Shown in pieces: positions 54,882 to 63,829 of a stretch of DNA of 64,000 nt. The translations under genes and the position numbers were made by a program. Positions within the stretch are counted from its first letter, which is position 1, and the number at the start of each line of letters is the position of its first letter. Below the pieces are notes generated by a model. It had not been told where the DNA came from. It did no database searches and saw only the letters and a list, made by a program, of their open reading frames with translations. Source of the DNA: Bacilli bacterium (lineage in GTDB: Bacteria > Bacillota_I > Bacilli_A > RF39 > UBA660); assembly GCA_900768815.1 (NCBI GenBank), contig CAAGEE010000010.1, positions 29,741-93,740 of the forward strand, in the 5' to 3' direction.

Positions 54882-54914
54882 AAATCTAACAAACACAATT
54901 TGTTAGATTTTTTG
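54882..54914 (+). terminator. Terminator after tRNA-Lys
   Basis: AAATCTAACAAA-CACAA-TTTGTTAGATTT followed by TTT. Confidence 0.85.
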
Positions 54915-54954
54915 TTACACAGATCAAAACAAAAATTCTCATAAATCCATACAA

Positions 54955-54996
54955 AAAGGCAATAACGATTAATCTTATCATTATTGTCTTTTTAAT
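54955..54996 (-). terminator. Bidirectional hairpin after the C26 peptidase gene
   Basis: GACAATAATGAT / ATCGTTATTGCC stem with T runs on both sides, near the end of the minus-strand gene at 55023. Confidence 0.7.
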
Positions 54997-55022
54997 TAAA
55001 AAATACCACTAAGTAACAAACT

Positions 55023-55613
55023 TCATTCACTCTTAACAAATGTTTCTAATAAATCTCGACTCCAACTATCATACTCCAGCATTCTCTCTGGATGCCATTG
55101 TACTCCTATTTGAAACACACCATTATTTCCCTCAATTGCTTCAATCAATCCATCATCACTATAACCAACCACCCTAAATAAGTGACTATTACTAATAGTT
55201 TGTAAATGATGTGAATTAACCATAATCCTAGAATTACCAAATATTTCTTTCAAAGCACCATCACTTAAAGTGACTCCATGTACATATCCTTCATTTCTCT
55301 TATGACTATCATTTCCAATAGGAATTAATCCAAGGGAACTACCATATAAACACATTGATTGCATTCCTTGACAAATACCAAGTAACTTCAACTTATTCTC
55401 TAAAGCATATGAAATTAAATAAAAATCGATTGGCCCAACATCATCTCCACCAGTAAGTAAAATACCATCTACACTACTTAATTTATCTTCGAGCTCTTTT
55501 CTAGAATCATTATCATTAATTAAAATAACTTTTCCCCCAAAATTCTCTATTCCCCTAATATAATATTCATTAGCAATATCCGAGTTTTCTCTTCTAATTA
55601 AAACACCTATCAT
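55023..55613 (-). CDS. Peptidase C26 (gamma-glutamyl hydrolase-like amidase)
   Basis: 196 residues of the class I glutamine amidotransferase fold: GILLTGGDDVGP, LLGICQGMQSMCLYGSSLG (nucleophile Cys in GICQG), GVQWHPERM (His-Pro-Glu). The PuuD-type family cuts gamma-glutamyl bonds. It is a little shorter than the usual 230-250. Follows ddl by 15 bases, so a role linked to wall peptides is possible but inferred. Confidence 0.85.
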   Translation of the reverse strand: MIGVLIRRENSDIANEYYIRGIENFGGKVILINDNDSRKELEDKLSSVDGILLTGGDDVGPIDFYLISYALENKLKLLGICQGMQSMCLYGSSLGLIPIGNDSHKRNEGYVHGVTLSDGALKEIFGNSRIMVNSHHLQTISNSHLFRVVGYSDDGLIEAIEGNNGVFQIGVQWHPERMLEYDSWSRDLLETFVKSE

Positions 55614-55628
55614 AGCAAAAAAGAAAAG

Positions 55629-56840
55629 TTATCTTAACTTTCCTTTAACTCCTTTAACTCCACAATTAGCAGCAAATCCCTGTAAAATATTAGAATCAAA
55701 TGAATGAGTCTTACTAATTCTCTTCTTATACTCTTTAATTCCAATATTAATCATTTCATCTAACATACTAGTAAAGTTAATTCCTTTAGCTTCCCATAGA
55801 TAGAAAGCCAAACTTCCAGGGATAGAATTGATTTCATTTACATATACTTTTTTCGCTTTTTCATCAATTAGAAAATCTATTCTAGCGTTTCCTGCAGAGC
55901 CTAATGCTTTAAACGCCTTAACAGCTATCTCTTCAACTTCCTTACGTAATTTTTCATCAATATCAGCCGGTAACTTTCTATTAGTAGAAGCCATACCCTT
56001 AGAAGCCTTAACAGGTGCTTTTCCTTTTAATTTACCATTCTTACCTCCACCAATATATTTATCAGTATAAGTTAAGAATTTATTACCAGATAATACCTCT
56101 TCTATCTCACTAACCTTTTGATGTTCATAGTTACCCATAACCGCAATATTAACTTCAATTAAGTTTTTAACAACTTCTTCAACTACAATCTTAGAATCGT
56201 ATTGAATTGCTTCATCTATTCCTTCTACTAAACTTTCCTCATCTTCACATACACTAATACCAACAGAAGATCCTGTAGTAGCAGGTTTTACTATAACTGG
56301 ATATTTTAGTTTAGAAACCTTCTTAATAACTGCATCTTTATCGTGTTTATAATCAGCATCATAAAACCAAACATAAGCAGTCATTGGAAGTCCAGTTCCA
56401 GCCCATACATCTTTCATAAAAGCTTTATCTTGTCCAACAACAGCAGCATATACATTAGGTCCTACAAATGGAACCCCTATAGTTTGTAAATAGCCCTGTA
56501 AAACACCATCTTCAACATTTGTCCCATGTACTATTGGGAAAATAATATCAACTTCCTTAACAATAGTTCTAGGAAACTTCTTCTTTTGTAATACATAAGC
56601 ACCATTTTTATAATATAAAACTACATTCTTGGCATACTTCTTAATTAAAGATAAATCTTGATATACATCAATATCTTTTAACATATCCCCAGTATACCAT
56701 TCCCTATCCTTAGTAATATAAATTGGAATAATCTCATATTTTTCCTGATCCATTTTGTTCATGGCTTGAATAGCCGAAATAACACTTACCTCATGTTCAA
56801 CTGTTTCTCCACCAAAAACAACACCAACTTTAATTCTCAT
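55629..56840 (-). CDS. ddl: D-alanine--D-alanine ligase
   Basis: 403 residues, about 40 longer than common Ddl. N-terminal KVGVVFGGETVEHEVSVISA, ATP-grasp part with TTGSSVGISVCEDE, and the C-terminal NEINSIPGSLAFYLWEAKG. An insertion after TYTDKYIGGG (glycine/lysine-rich, up to RKLPADI) accounts for the extra length; related clostridial-type enzymes also carry it. It makes D-Ala-D-Ala for the MurF step encoded next door. GGAGGATTTTTAGAT precedes the ATG. Confidence 0.94.
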   Translation of the reverse strand: MRIKVGVVFGGETVEHEVSVISAIQAMNKMDQEKYEIIPIYITKDREWYTGDMLKDIDVYQDLSLIKKYAKNVVLYYKNGAYVLQKKKFPRTIVKEVDIIFPIVHGTNVEDGVLQGYLQTIGVPFVGPNVYAAVVGQDKAFMKDVWAGTGLPMTAYVWFYDADYKHDKDAVIKKVSKLKYPVIVKPATTGSSVGISVCEDEESLVEGIDEAIQYDSKIVVEEVVKNLIEVNIAVMGNYEHQKVSEIEEVLSGNKFLTYTDKYIGGGKNGKLKGKAPVKASKGMASTNRKLPADIDEKLRKEVEEIAVKAFKALGSAGNARIDFLIDEKAKKVYVNEINSIPGSLAFYLWEAKGINFTSMLDEMINIGIKEYKKRISKTHSFDSNILQGFAANCGVKGVKGKLR

Positions 56841-56854
56841 ATCTAAAAATCCTC

Positions 56855-58468
56855 CTACTCATTATATGTATCTGGCAAATCATTTTCAAATAATGCAAAT
56901 ATATCATGCTTACCATTATATATACTATTAATAAAAGCATACGCTTCTCTAACATCATTAAATACTATTATTTTCTCTTTGTCAAATCCTTGTGTTAATA
57001 AACCTTCATAAATTGGTTTAGTCCTCTTTTCTCCAATTAGTATGACATAATCTGCAACCTCAGCAATTTCTTCACCAAATTGTTTATTATAAAACTCTTC
57101 TTTTTCCCCAAGTTCAACCATTCCTGGAGTAACAACAATTTTTATACCATTCATCATTCCCAAAACATGACAAGCATTCTTCGCTCCAACAGGATTAGAA
57201 TTATATGCATCATCAATTTGATAAAAATTACCAATTTTTTTAAGTTCCAATCTATGTTCAGTCGGTCTAACTAACTTAACAGCATCAGCTAGTTCTTCAA
57301 GTGAAATACCAAATTCCATTCCACAAGCAATACCAGCTAATATATTGTAAACATTATGCTCACCTAACAACTTAGTTTCAAAGTGATAAGTTTTTTTATC
57401 ATTCTTAAACATAACATCAAAACTAGTCCCTCTATAAGTATACTTTATATTAAAAGCTCTAATATCAACATCATTATTATTAATGCCTATCCAAATAGTT
57501 CTAACTTTATTTTTCAACTTATAACTAACTTGTTTCGAATCGTCACCATTAAGTATCGCAAAACCATCACTAGGAAGGGACTCGATCAATTCAAACTTTG
57601 CCTTAACAATATTTTCTTCACTTCCAAACGACTCTAAATGTGCCGTTCCAATAGTAGTAAGAATACCATACTTTGGTTTAACAAAATCACAAAGAGATTT
57701 TATTTCTCCTCTAACATAAGCTCCCATTTCAGCTATAAAAATATCAGTAAATATATCCAAATGATTATTAATAGTCATCATCAATCCATAATCAGTATTT
57801 AAATTTTTAGGAGTAGCTAAAGCATTATATTTAACATTTAAAATATCACTCAATATATTTTTAGAACTAGTCTTACCATAACTTCCTGTAATACCAATTA
57901 TTTTTAAATTAGTCATTCCTCTAAGCTTATGTTTAGCTTTATTTTTATAATATATATATACAAATTTTTCTATAGGTTTATTAATAATATTAGCAATAAA
58001 TACAACAAATGGATTTAAGTATATCATAATATAACTAAGTAAAATCAATTTCCAAGTAAGTGCCAAATCATTTATATTAAATAACGAAATAACAACTGGT
58101 ATCAAATATAAAACACTAGTAGTAACAATAAGTCTTTTTATTCTCTTAGTAATAACTAATGGTTTTTTATTTTGATCAGTTTCTATTTTTTTCTTCCACT
58201 TTAAACCTAATAAAAAATCAAACCCAATAACAACAAGACTAACTATAACTGTAGAATATTTAATATCATAAAGTATTAAACTTTCCACTAACAAAATACC
58301 AATAACTATTAAGTCTAAATCTAAAAATTGATTCTTAGTCTTAAATAACCATTTTATATATCGATTATTCTCATTGTAAAGGTTTTGTTGTAACATATGT
58401 AATGTACGTTTTGTCTTATAAAATAATAAGAAAAGGAATGATAAAAATAATAATATTTTTAAAACCAT
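56855..58468 (-). CDS. murF: MurF-type Mur ligase with N-terminal membrane domain
   Basis: 537 residues. Residues 1-~170 hold several membrane helices (LKILLFLSFLFLLFYK; VIGILLVESLILY; TSVLYLIPVVISLF; IMIYLNPFVVFIANI). The rest is a Mur ligase: IGITGSYGKTSSKNILSDIL (P-loop), AEMGAYVRGEIK, DDAYNSNPVGAKNAC and GEHNVYNILAGIACG. MurF joins D-Ala-D-Ala to the UDP-MurNAc tripeptide. The usual UDP-binding N-domain seems replaced by the membrane region. It directly precedes ddl in the operon. Confidence 0.85.
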   Translation of the reverse strand: MVLKILLFLSFLFLLFYKTKRTLHMLQQNLYNENNRYIKWLFKTKNQFLDLDLIVIGILLVESLILYDIKYSTVIVSLVVIGFDFLLGLKWKKKIETDQNKKPLVITKRIKRLIVTTSVLYLIPVVISLFNINDLALTWKLILLSYIMIYLNPFVVFIANIINKPIEKFVYIYYKNKAKHKLRGMTNLKIIGITGSYGKTSSKNILSDILNVKYNALATPKNLNTDYGLMMTINNHLDIFTDIFIAEMGAYVRGEIKSLCDFVKPKYGILTTIGTAHLESFGSEENIVKAKFELIESLPSDGFAILNGDDSKQVSYKLKNKVRTIWIGINNNDVDIRAFNIKYTYRGTSFDVMFKNDKKTYHFETKLLGEHNVYNILAGIACGMEFGISLEELADAVKLVRPTEHRLELKKIGNFYQIDDAYNSNPVGAKNACHVLGMMNGIKIVVTPGMVELGEKEEFYNKQFGEEIAEVADYVILIGEKRTKPIYEGLLTQGFDKEKIIVFNDVREAYAFINSIYNGKHDIFALFENDLPDTYNE

Positions 58469-58478
58469 ATTATCCCTC

Positions 58479-59198
58479 CTAAATAAAGCTATTCAATATA
58501 TTTATAACTTGCCCTAAATTCTCTAGATAAGCATAATGTGTCCCTGGCAAAACAATAAGTGCCGCATCTATCATTATTTTTTCAAGCTCTCTAGCTTCTT
58601 TAACTGGAACCGCTTCATCATGTTCACCCCAAATTAGTAATGTTGGTTCCTCTATTCTCCTAGCAAAAGATGCCAAATCTTCATTAACAACATTTACCAA
58701 AGTTTGTCTCATTATCGGACTTGCAGCTCTATAATCAGGAGAACCAATATATTGTTTCATAAAATCACCAAACTTATCCATGCCAGGTAACTTTTTTATT
58801 TTCTTTAAAATTCTTACTGATAAAGTCAACTCTTCTTTTTCCTTCATACAAGGACTACCAAACAAAACCAATTTATCAATAGGATTATCTGCTGAAAAAT
58901 ATATAGCAACTCTTCCACCAAAGGAATGTCCAATAACAGTAGGTTTCTTAATATTTAATTTTTCAACTAATTTTTCTACTAAAACGGCATAATTTCTTAC
59001 AGACCAAGCAACTGGTGGTTCACTACTTTCACCAAAACCAGGAAAATCAATAATTGTAATCCTATGATTACTACATAAGTTATCTCCTAGTGGCCTCATC
59101 ATTTGTATATTTTGTCCCCATCCATGCAAAAGTAAAACATCACTACCTTCACCATATTGTATGTAATTAACTTCTACATTGTCTATCTTAATTTTCAT
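58479..59198 (-). CDS. Alpha/beta hydrolase
   Basis: About 239 residues. LLLHGWGQNIQMMRPLG (oxyanion HG), VIGHSFGGRVAIYF (nucleophile Ser in GHSFGG), LLIWGEHDEAVP (Asp) and GTHYAYLENLG (His) give a full Ser-Asp-His set. An esterase or amidase of unknown substrate. The ATG at 59198 has GGGTGATAA before it; the frame opens 11 codons earlier. Just upstream of murF in the same run. Confidence 0.88.
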   Translation of the reverse strand: MKIKIDNVEVNYIQYGEGSDVLLLHGWGQNIQMMRPLGDNLCSNHRITIIDFPGFGESSEPPVAWSVRNYAVLVEKLVEKLNIKKPTVIGHSFGGRVAIYFSADNPIDKLVLFGSPCMKEKEELTLSVRILKKIKKLPGMDKFGDFMKQYIGSPDYRAASPIMRQTLVNVVNEDLASFARRIEEPTLLIWGEHDEAVPVKEARELEKIMIDAALIVLPGTHYAYLENLGQVINILNSFI

Positions 59199-59280
59199 GC
59201 ACTTATCACCCATATAAAAATTATAACACAATTAGTAATACTAAATAGAAAAAAATAAGTTTCAAATAGTAAAATAATGT

Positions 59281-59309
59281 AAAAAAAAAGTGAATTATTT
59301 TTCACTTTT
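59281..59309 (-). terminator. Terminator after the 59295 gene
   Basis: AAAAGTGA-AAAATAAT-TCACTTTT followed by TTTTT, starting inside the last codons. Confidence 0.8.
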
Positions 59310-59888
59310 CTTATAAACTTTGTTTTTTTCTGTAGTTAATGAAACAGTACCAATAGCCTTTTCACCTTTTAAAACTCTTTCTTTTACTTCACCAAATGAA
59401 GATATACCGCCTAATTCAAATCCTAACTTATTTAATCCAATAACTAAAGTACTAAAATCTGTTGTAAATTGTTGATTACCAAATAGTGTTTCAAAATCAT
59501 CACCAATGATTTCAAAACTCTTTTCTCCATTATAATGACCAGATATACTATCAACAATTACAGAAATCTTATCATTTAGAACTTTAGGTGATTCAGTATA
59601 TTGACCATTTTCATCTAATGAATCACAATCTACAAAAATACTAAAATCAAGTCCTATTGAAATATCACTAACATTTCTTACCCCAGTACCTAATCTCCTT
59701 AAAGTTTCAGTAAAAATATTAGTAATATCAGAAGAAATATCTACTGTTTCTCTATAAAGTTCTGCCTCTGTCGTTTCAACCCAAAGAGGTCCTTCTTCAT
59801 AATTACATAAAATATACTTTTCTGGTTTTTCAAGTAATTGTTTATACATAAGTATGCTATTTACATCGCTTAACTTTCTTTTTATCAT
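59295..59888 (-). CDS. Unknown cytoplasmic protein (197 aa)
   Basis: About 197 residues from MIKRKLSDVNSILMYKQLLE. Soluble, alpha/beta. Segments TVDISSDITNIFTETLRRLG and IGLDFSIFVDCDSLDENGQY do not point to a family I know. AAAGGAGATTTTATT precedes the chosen ATG; the 26 codons above it are leader. It lies alone with its own terminator. Confidence 0.65.
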   Translation of the reverse strand: MIKRKLSDVNSILMYKQLLEKPEKYILCNYEEGPLWVETTEAELYRETVDISSDITNIFTETLRRLGTGVRNVSDISIGLDFSIFVDCDSLDENGQYTESPKVLNDKISVIVDSISGHYNGEKSFEIIGDDFETLFGNQQFTTDFSTLVIGLNKLGFELGGISSFGEVKERVLKGEKAIGTVSLTTEKNKVYKKSEK

Positions 59889-60015
59889 AATAAAATCTCC
59901 TTTAAATATTAAATAAAATTTAATCTCTAAATAAAATATACACACTTTCAAACAAATATATACCACTTTGAAAATGTCTTTATATTATATCATAAATACT
60001 AAAAAATAGCAATAG

Positions 60016-60039
60016 AAAAGACCAAATACAAATTTGGTC
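60016..60039 (-). terminator. Terminator after the zinc-ribbon gene
   Basis: GACCAAA-TTTGTA-TTTGGTC followed by TTTTC. Confidence 0.82.
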
Positions 60040-60046
60040 AACAATT

Positions 60047-61300
60047 TTATTTTCCTGTCATAGTATTAAAAAAATTAACATTATTATCTGAAATAATTCC
60101 TTTAGTTACTGTATTTTTCTTTAAACTAGTCATAAAATTAATAATTGTCATTAAATCCTCACTAGAAGCATAATAACCTTCACTACCACTTACACCTACT
60201 CCATCAGCAAAGTATAAAATATGATAATTACTACCATCATATAATCCATCAAATAACACATATTCAATGCCATTCTTTTTATCAGTAGTAGCATTCAACT
60301 CAGAAAATCCCAAGGACTCAAACTTAGCTTTAACTGTATACATACCATTTTTAATATCACCAAATGTTACCTCATTAGTAGAAGAAATAAGAGCCACTGA
60401 ATCACGAGTATCTTTTATAAATACAGATTCATGTTCTGCAGACCCAGCCTCAATTCCAGAAATAAAACTCCATCCTTTAGGTACCTTACCAGTCCTACCA
60501 TTTATAGTAACCTCAGACGTATTATTAGTAGCAACAACATTCTTATCCTTATTAGTAGTATTGCTCTTATTTCCAGATATCATAAGATAACAAACCACCA
60601 CAGCTACAATAGCAATAACTAAAACTAGAATAATAGTTATCAAATTGCCAGACTTGTTAACTTTAGAGATAGCATTTGAATTAACACTAGAATTATTACT
60701 AATATTCATACTTTGATTAGGAGAATAATTACTCATATTTAAATTTGTATTATTAGAATTATCAGTATTCATATTTGAATTTATATTTGCATTACTAACA
60801 ACAGATTCCATACTAGTATTCATCTCATTGGTACTTATATTAGAACCAGAATCATTTCCAACAACATTAGAGTTAACTATATTCGTATTAGCAACCCCCA
60901 AATTATTAGGACTCATACTAGCCATATTGTAATTATTATTTATATCAGTATTTACATTATTGTTAGTTTCTAAACTAGCGACATTAAAAGAACTAACATT
61001 GTTTGTGCTAACACCACCAATACTAGAAGCAGTACCATTTTCAGGACCATAACTTAAATTAACATCATTAACATTACTAGTATTTAAATCATTGCTCCCA
61101 GGATTATTCATAATTACTGGAACTGTGACACTACCTGCATTAGATAACAAAGTATTATCGACATTATTTAAAGAATAATTAGCGCTTTGTGATAAATTAT
61201 TTCCACCATTACTATTATCATTATTATCAATTTTTGCCCCACAATGAGGACAAAATAAACTTCCCATTTCCATAGGTCCATTACACTTTGGACAATACAT
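60047..61300 (-). CDS. Zinc-ribbon, Asn-rich, single-pass membrane protein
   Basis: 417 residues in four parts: an N-terminal zinc ribbon (MYCPKCNGPMEMGSLFCPHC), ~180 residues of Asn/Ser/Val low complexity (about a third Asn), a membrane helix (LITIILVLVIAIVAVVVCYL), and a C-terminal extracellular alpha/beta domain (GRTGKVPKGWSFISG, HILYFADGVGVSGSEG). It may sense the envelope, with the ribbon as cytoplasmic part. Family not recognised beyond the ribbon. Promoter at 61326-61354 and GGAGGTC site. Confidence 0.75.
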   Translation of the reverse strand: MYCPKCNGPMEMGSLFCPHCGAKIDNNDNSNGGNNLSQSANYSLNNVDNTLLSNAGSVTVPVIMNNPGSNDLNTSNVNDVNLSYGPENGTASSIGGVSTNNVSSFNVASLETNNNVNTDINNNYNMASMSPNNLGVANTNIVNSNVVGNDSGSNISTNEMNTSMESVVSNANINSNMNTDNSNNTNLNMSNYSPNQSMNISNNSSVNSNAISKVNKSGNLITIILVLVIAIVAVVVCYLMISGNKSNTTNKDKNVVATNNTSEVTINGRTGKVPKGWSFISGIEAGSAEHESVFIKDTRDSVALISSTNEVTFGDIKNGMYTVKAKFESLGFSELNATTDKKNGIEYVLFDGLYDGSNYHILYFADGVGVSGSEGYYASSEDLMTIINFMTSLKKNTVTKGIISDNNVNFFNTMTGK

Positions 61301-61325
61301 AATAAAGACCTCCTATACTAAAAAT

Positions 61326-61354
61326 ATTATAGCAATATAAAAGAATAAAAGCAA
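61326..61354 (-). promoter_or_regulatory. Promoter of the zinc-ribbon gene
   Basis: TTGCTT (61349-61354), 17-base spacer, TATAAT (61326-61331). Confidence 0.7.
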
Positions 61355-61437
61355 TATTTATTCTTTAAACCAAATTATTCAACCAGAATTCTCAAAATAT
61401 CATTTCAAGTAAAATATTCCTACACAAAATACAGTAA

Positions 61438-61941
61438 CTACTTCATTTTTACAAAAGAATTAATAATTAAATCAAAATCATCATTAAACTTTTCAGACTC
61501 ATCTTTATCACAAACAAGTTCATATGTAAAAATGTTATCCTCATTAAACTCAACCGCAATAGTAATATGTTTATTTTCATTTTCATACACATTCATACAT
61601 ATATGATCCAAACAATTAAATGAAGCTTTTGTATAACCTTCGCCAACTAAACTATCAGAAATAGAAATAGCCCTATTTTTATTATTATCAGAATCCATTC
61701 CCAAGGTATTATCAGAAATATTAATTATGATTTTAGCCGTACTATTCTTTTCACCAACTGTATATACTCCATCTTTTTTAGAAACCTTAAAATTAGTTCC
61801 ATAATTAAATTTAAACTCACCATCACTATACTTTAAAAACGAAACCTTGTTAAAAAACATAAAATAAATAACAAATAATACTATAATTAGAAACAAAAAT
61901 ATTCCTAGCCACAAAATAATTTTCTTATAATTCTTCTCCAT
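61438..61941 (-). CDS. Membrane-anchored protein of unknown function (167 aa)
   Basis: 167 residues: N-terminal helix (IILWLGIFLFLIIVLFVIYF), then a soluble outer domain (YSDGEFKFNYGTNFKVSKKD, TAKIIINISDNTLG). The outer domain resembles the C-terminal part of the zinc-ribbon protein next to it only in general layout (a PsbP-like lipoprotein shape is possible). Transcribed in the same direction, but separated by 137 bases with the promoter at 61326. Confidence 0.6.
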   Translation of the reverse strand: MEKNYKKIILWLGIFLFLIIVLFVIYFMFFNKVSFLKYSDGEFKFNYGTNFKVSKKDGVYTVGEKNSTAKIIINISDNTLGMDSDNNKNRAISISDSLVGEGYTKASFNCLDHICMNVYENENKHITIAVEFNEDNIFTYELVCDKDESEKFNDDFDLIINSFVKMK

Positions 61942-62018
61942 AACATCAACCTCTAAAAAATAATATCATAAAAACAAATAAATATAAATATCAAAGAATA
62001 TTATATATTGGTGATACA

Positions 62019-62756
62019 ATGAAAATAAAGACCATATTTACTCTATTCCTAATAATAAACTTAATTTTTTTTACTCACATAATAAATATTAAGGCGGATA
62101 TTGATAAATCAAAAATAAATACTAATGAACACAAAATATTAGAAATAAACAAAAATTATAAAGTTCAAATATATTACCCAATAACAAAATATAAAAAACT
62201 AAATAACAATGTTTATAAACAAATCACTAACTATTTAAAAGAGTTCAAAAATAATATAAAATCATCAACAATACCAATAAACCAATACTACTACTTAATA
62301 ATTCTATATGAAAAATATGAATACAAAAATTATATATCTTTTGTATTTCATATTGAAGATTTTACAGGAGGAGCCCACCCTAATCATCGTATTTATACAG
62401 TTGTCTACGATATAAAAGAAAATAAAATTATAAATATCAATAATCTAATAAATAAAAATAAAAACTTCCTAAAAATATTATCAGAATTCAGTCGTAATGA
62501 ATTAAAATACAATACAAAAATTATAAACTATTCAATGTTATATGAAGGAACTAAACCTATAAAAGAAAACTTTAACAATTTTGCTTTTTCTAAAGAAGGA
62601 TTGATTATATTTTTTCCACAATATCAAGTGGCTCCTTATAGTCAAGGCGAGTTTAATATTATAATTCCCTATAAGAATTTAAAAAGTAAAACAAACAATA
62701 AAAATCAAGGTTTAGATGAACTAGATTATTCATTAGACCTTGATTTTTTACATTAG
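62019..62756 (+). CDS. Secreted DUF3298-domain protein
   Basis: 245 residues, plus strand. A signal peptide-like start (TIFTLFLIINLIFFTHIINI) precedes a DUF4163/DUF3298 pair: YYPITKYKKLNNNVYKQITN, then DFTGGAHPNHRIYTVVYDI (TGGAH motif) and FFPQYQVAPYSQGEFNIIIP (FPxYQVAPY), as in RsiV and the N-terminal part of PdaC-type wall proteins. Role probably in the envelope; lysozyme or wall binding is inferred from RsiV. The last codons form a hairpin with a T run. Confidence 0.8.
   Translation: MKIKTIFTLFLIINLIFFTHIINIKADIDKSKINTNEHKILEINKNYKVQIYYPITKYKKLNNNVYKQITNYLKEFKNNIKSSTIPINQYYYLIILYEKYEYKNYISFVFHIEDFTGGAHPNHRIYTVVYDIKENKIININNLINKNKNFLKILSEFSRNELKYNTKIINYSMLYEGTKPIKENFNNFAFSKEGLIIFFPQYQVAPYSQGEFNIIIPYKNLKSKTNNKNQGLDELDYSLDLDFLH
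62699..62751 (+). terminator. Terminator inside the end of the DUF3298 gene
   Basis: AAAAATCAAGG ... CCTTGATTTTTT, arms 11 bases or more, the 3' arm in the last coding codons. The reversed arm (on the minus strand) also reads as a stem with an A-run, serving the convergent 62769 unit. Confidence 0.7.
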
Positions 62757-62768
62757 TTTTTTAAATTT

Positions 62769-63323
62769 TTATCTTTTCTTAGCATCTACAACTATTGTCT
62801 TAGTACATTTTTTATTTTCCAATGTCCATCCGTTTTCACAATTAAATACTTTGTTCATTCTTAAATCACACATACCACTAGAATTTACATTTACTCCACC
62901 AGCACAATAAGTAATAAATTCCGCTTTAAATTTTGCATAATAACAATAACCATTATAATATACTCTACCATGATTTGAACAATAAATTGGATTTGATTCA
63001 GGATAATCTTTTTTATAGTAACAATCATTTGTTACTGAATCAAGAACAGCATCACTTGCTTTGTATCCATTTTTATCTATACACCTGTATTCTTCTTCTG
63101 GAGCCATTTCAGTTGTACAATAATCATTATCCCATGCTCCTGCGCTATAACCTTGTGGACAAACACCTGTTGCATTTTTAGTTTCAATTTTAGTACATTT
63201 AGTACCATTTAAAACATAGCCACTTTCACAATAATAAGATACTGTATTTTTATTATCTTTTTTAGTTTTTGTTTCTTCTTTAGTTGTAGTTTTATCTTCT
63301 TCTATTTTTTCCCATTTTGCATA
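62769..63323 (-). pseudogene. Truncated surface protein, C-terminal Cys-rich part
   Basis: The frame is open 184 codons from 63323 to the stop, but the first ATG is at codon 73 and no start with a ribosome site exists. It begins YAKWEKIEEDKTTTKEETK, and YAKW is the usual end of an InlB-type beta-repeat, so the front of a longer surface protein seems lost. The remainder has repeating short cysteine units (YYCESGYVLNGTKCTKIE, GVCPQGYSAGAW, YCTTEMAPEEEYRC). Could still be translated from 63107, but truncation is simpler. Confidence 0.6.
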
Positions 63324-63455
63324 TTATACTATAAAATTATTTATTTTAAAACATTTTTATTAATTATAATTATAATTGCTTCAATTGAAAAAGTAAATTA
63401 AACAATTCAATATACTTATAATGTATTTTATTTGCATTATTTTCATAGAATATGA
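63324..63455. other. AT-rich stretch without a gene
   Basis: Nothing coding on either strand. Composition is very A/T-rich with several TATAAT-like words. It lies between two gene fragments of opposite orientation and looks like a rearrangement junction. Confidence 0.5.
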
Positions 63456-63592
63456 GAAAATTTCAAATATAACGAAGAAAAAGATGACTTAATTATTACA
63501 AAATATTAAAGTGTAAGTGAACAATTAATAATTCCAACTGAGTATAATGATAAAAAAACGTAATGCAATTCTTAAAGATAATAAGTGAAAAT
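63456..63592 (+). pseudogene. Leucine-rich-repeat (BspA-like) gene fragment
   Basis: Plus-strand reading gives ENFKYNEEKDDLIITKY, a stop, SVSEQLIIPTEYNDKK, then a shift into NAILKDNK. The order D-L-I-I-T-x-Y ... S-x-x-L-I-I-P-x-x-Y-N-x-K-x-V-x-A-I is that of LRR_5/BspA-type repeats. In-frame stops and the frame change mark it as decayed. Confidence 0.4.
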
Positions 63593-63635
63593 AATATCTA
63601 ATCATCTTTATAATCTGTAAAGAACATCCAAGAAT

Positions 63636-63794
63636 TTATAAATGGTAAAATAAAATGTAGGAAATCGGTAAATTTAAATTTGTGTTTCCAAGAATTTTAA
63701 CTTTACCATTTTTTGTTTTATAGTCATAGCATTTAATAATATCAATAATACTTGAGTTAGGCTTTAATGTTTCTATTGTTTTAAAATTAAGCAT
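63636..63794 (-). CDS. Small ORF (52 aa) behind a strong ribosome site
   Basis: 52 codons, MLNFKTIETLKPNSSIIDII ... KILGNTNLNLPISYILFYHL, after AAAGGAGGACTTTTTTC. No homologue recognised; codon use and the A/T-rich body look native. The ribosome site is among the strongest in the window, which argues for translation. It follows a structured leader at about 63865-63920. Confidence 0.5.
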   Translation of the reverse strand: MLNFKTIETLKPNSSIIDIIKCYDYKTKNGKVKILGNTNLNLPISYILFYHL

Positions 63795-63829
63795 GAAAAA
63801 AGTCCTCCTTTCTGTGATAAGAGAACTTT

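Noticed and set aside
54790..54914. tRNA-Lys as an integration site
   Set aside because: No direct repeat of the tRNA 3' end and no mobile genes follow it; the neighbours are housekeeping genes.
60267..60622. Plus-strand open frames opposite the zinc-ribbon gene
   Set aside because: Two overlapping frames opposite a good gene; no start signals and no recognisable domain.
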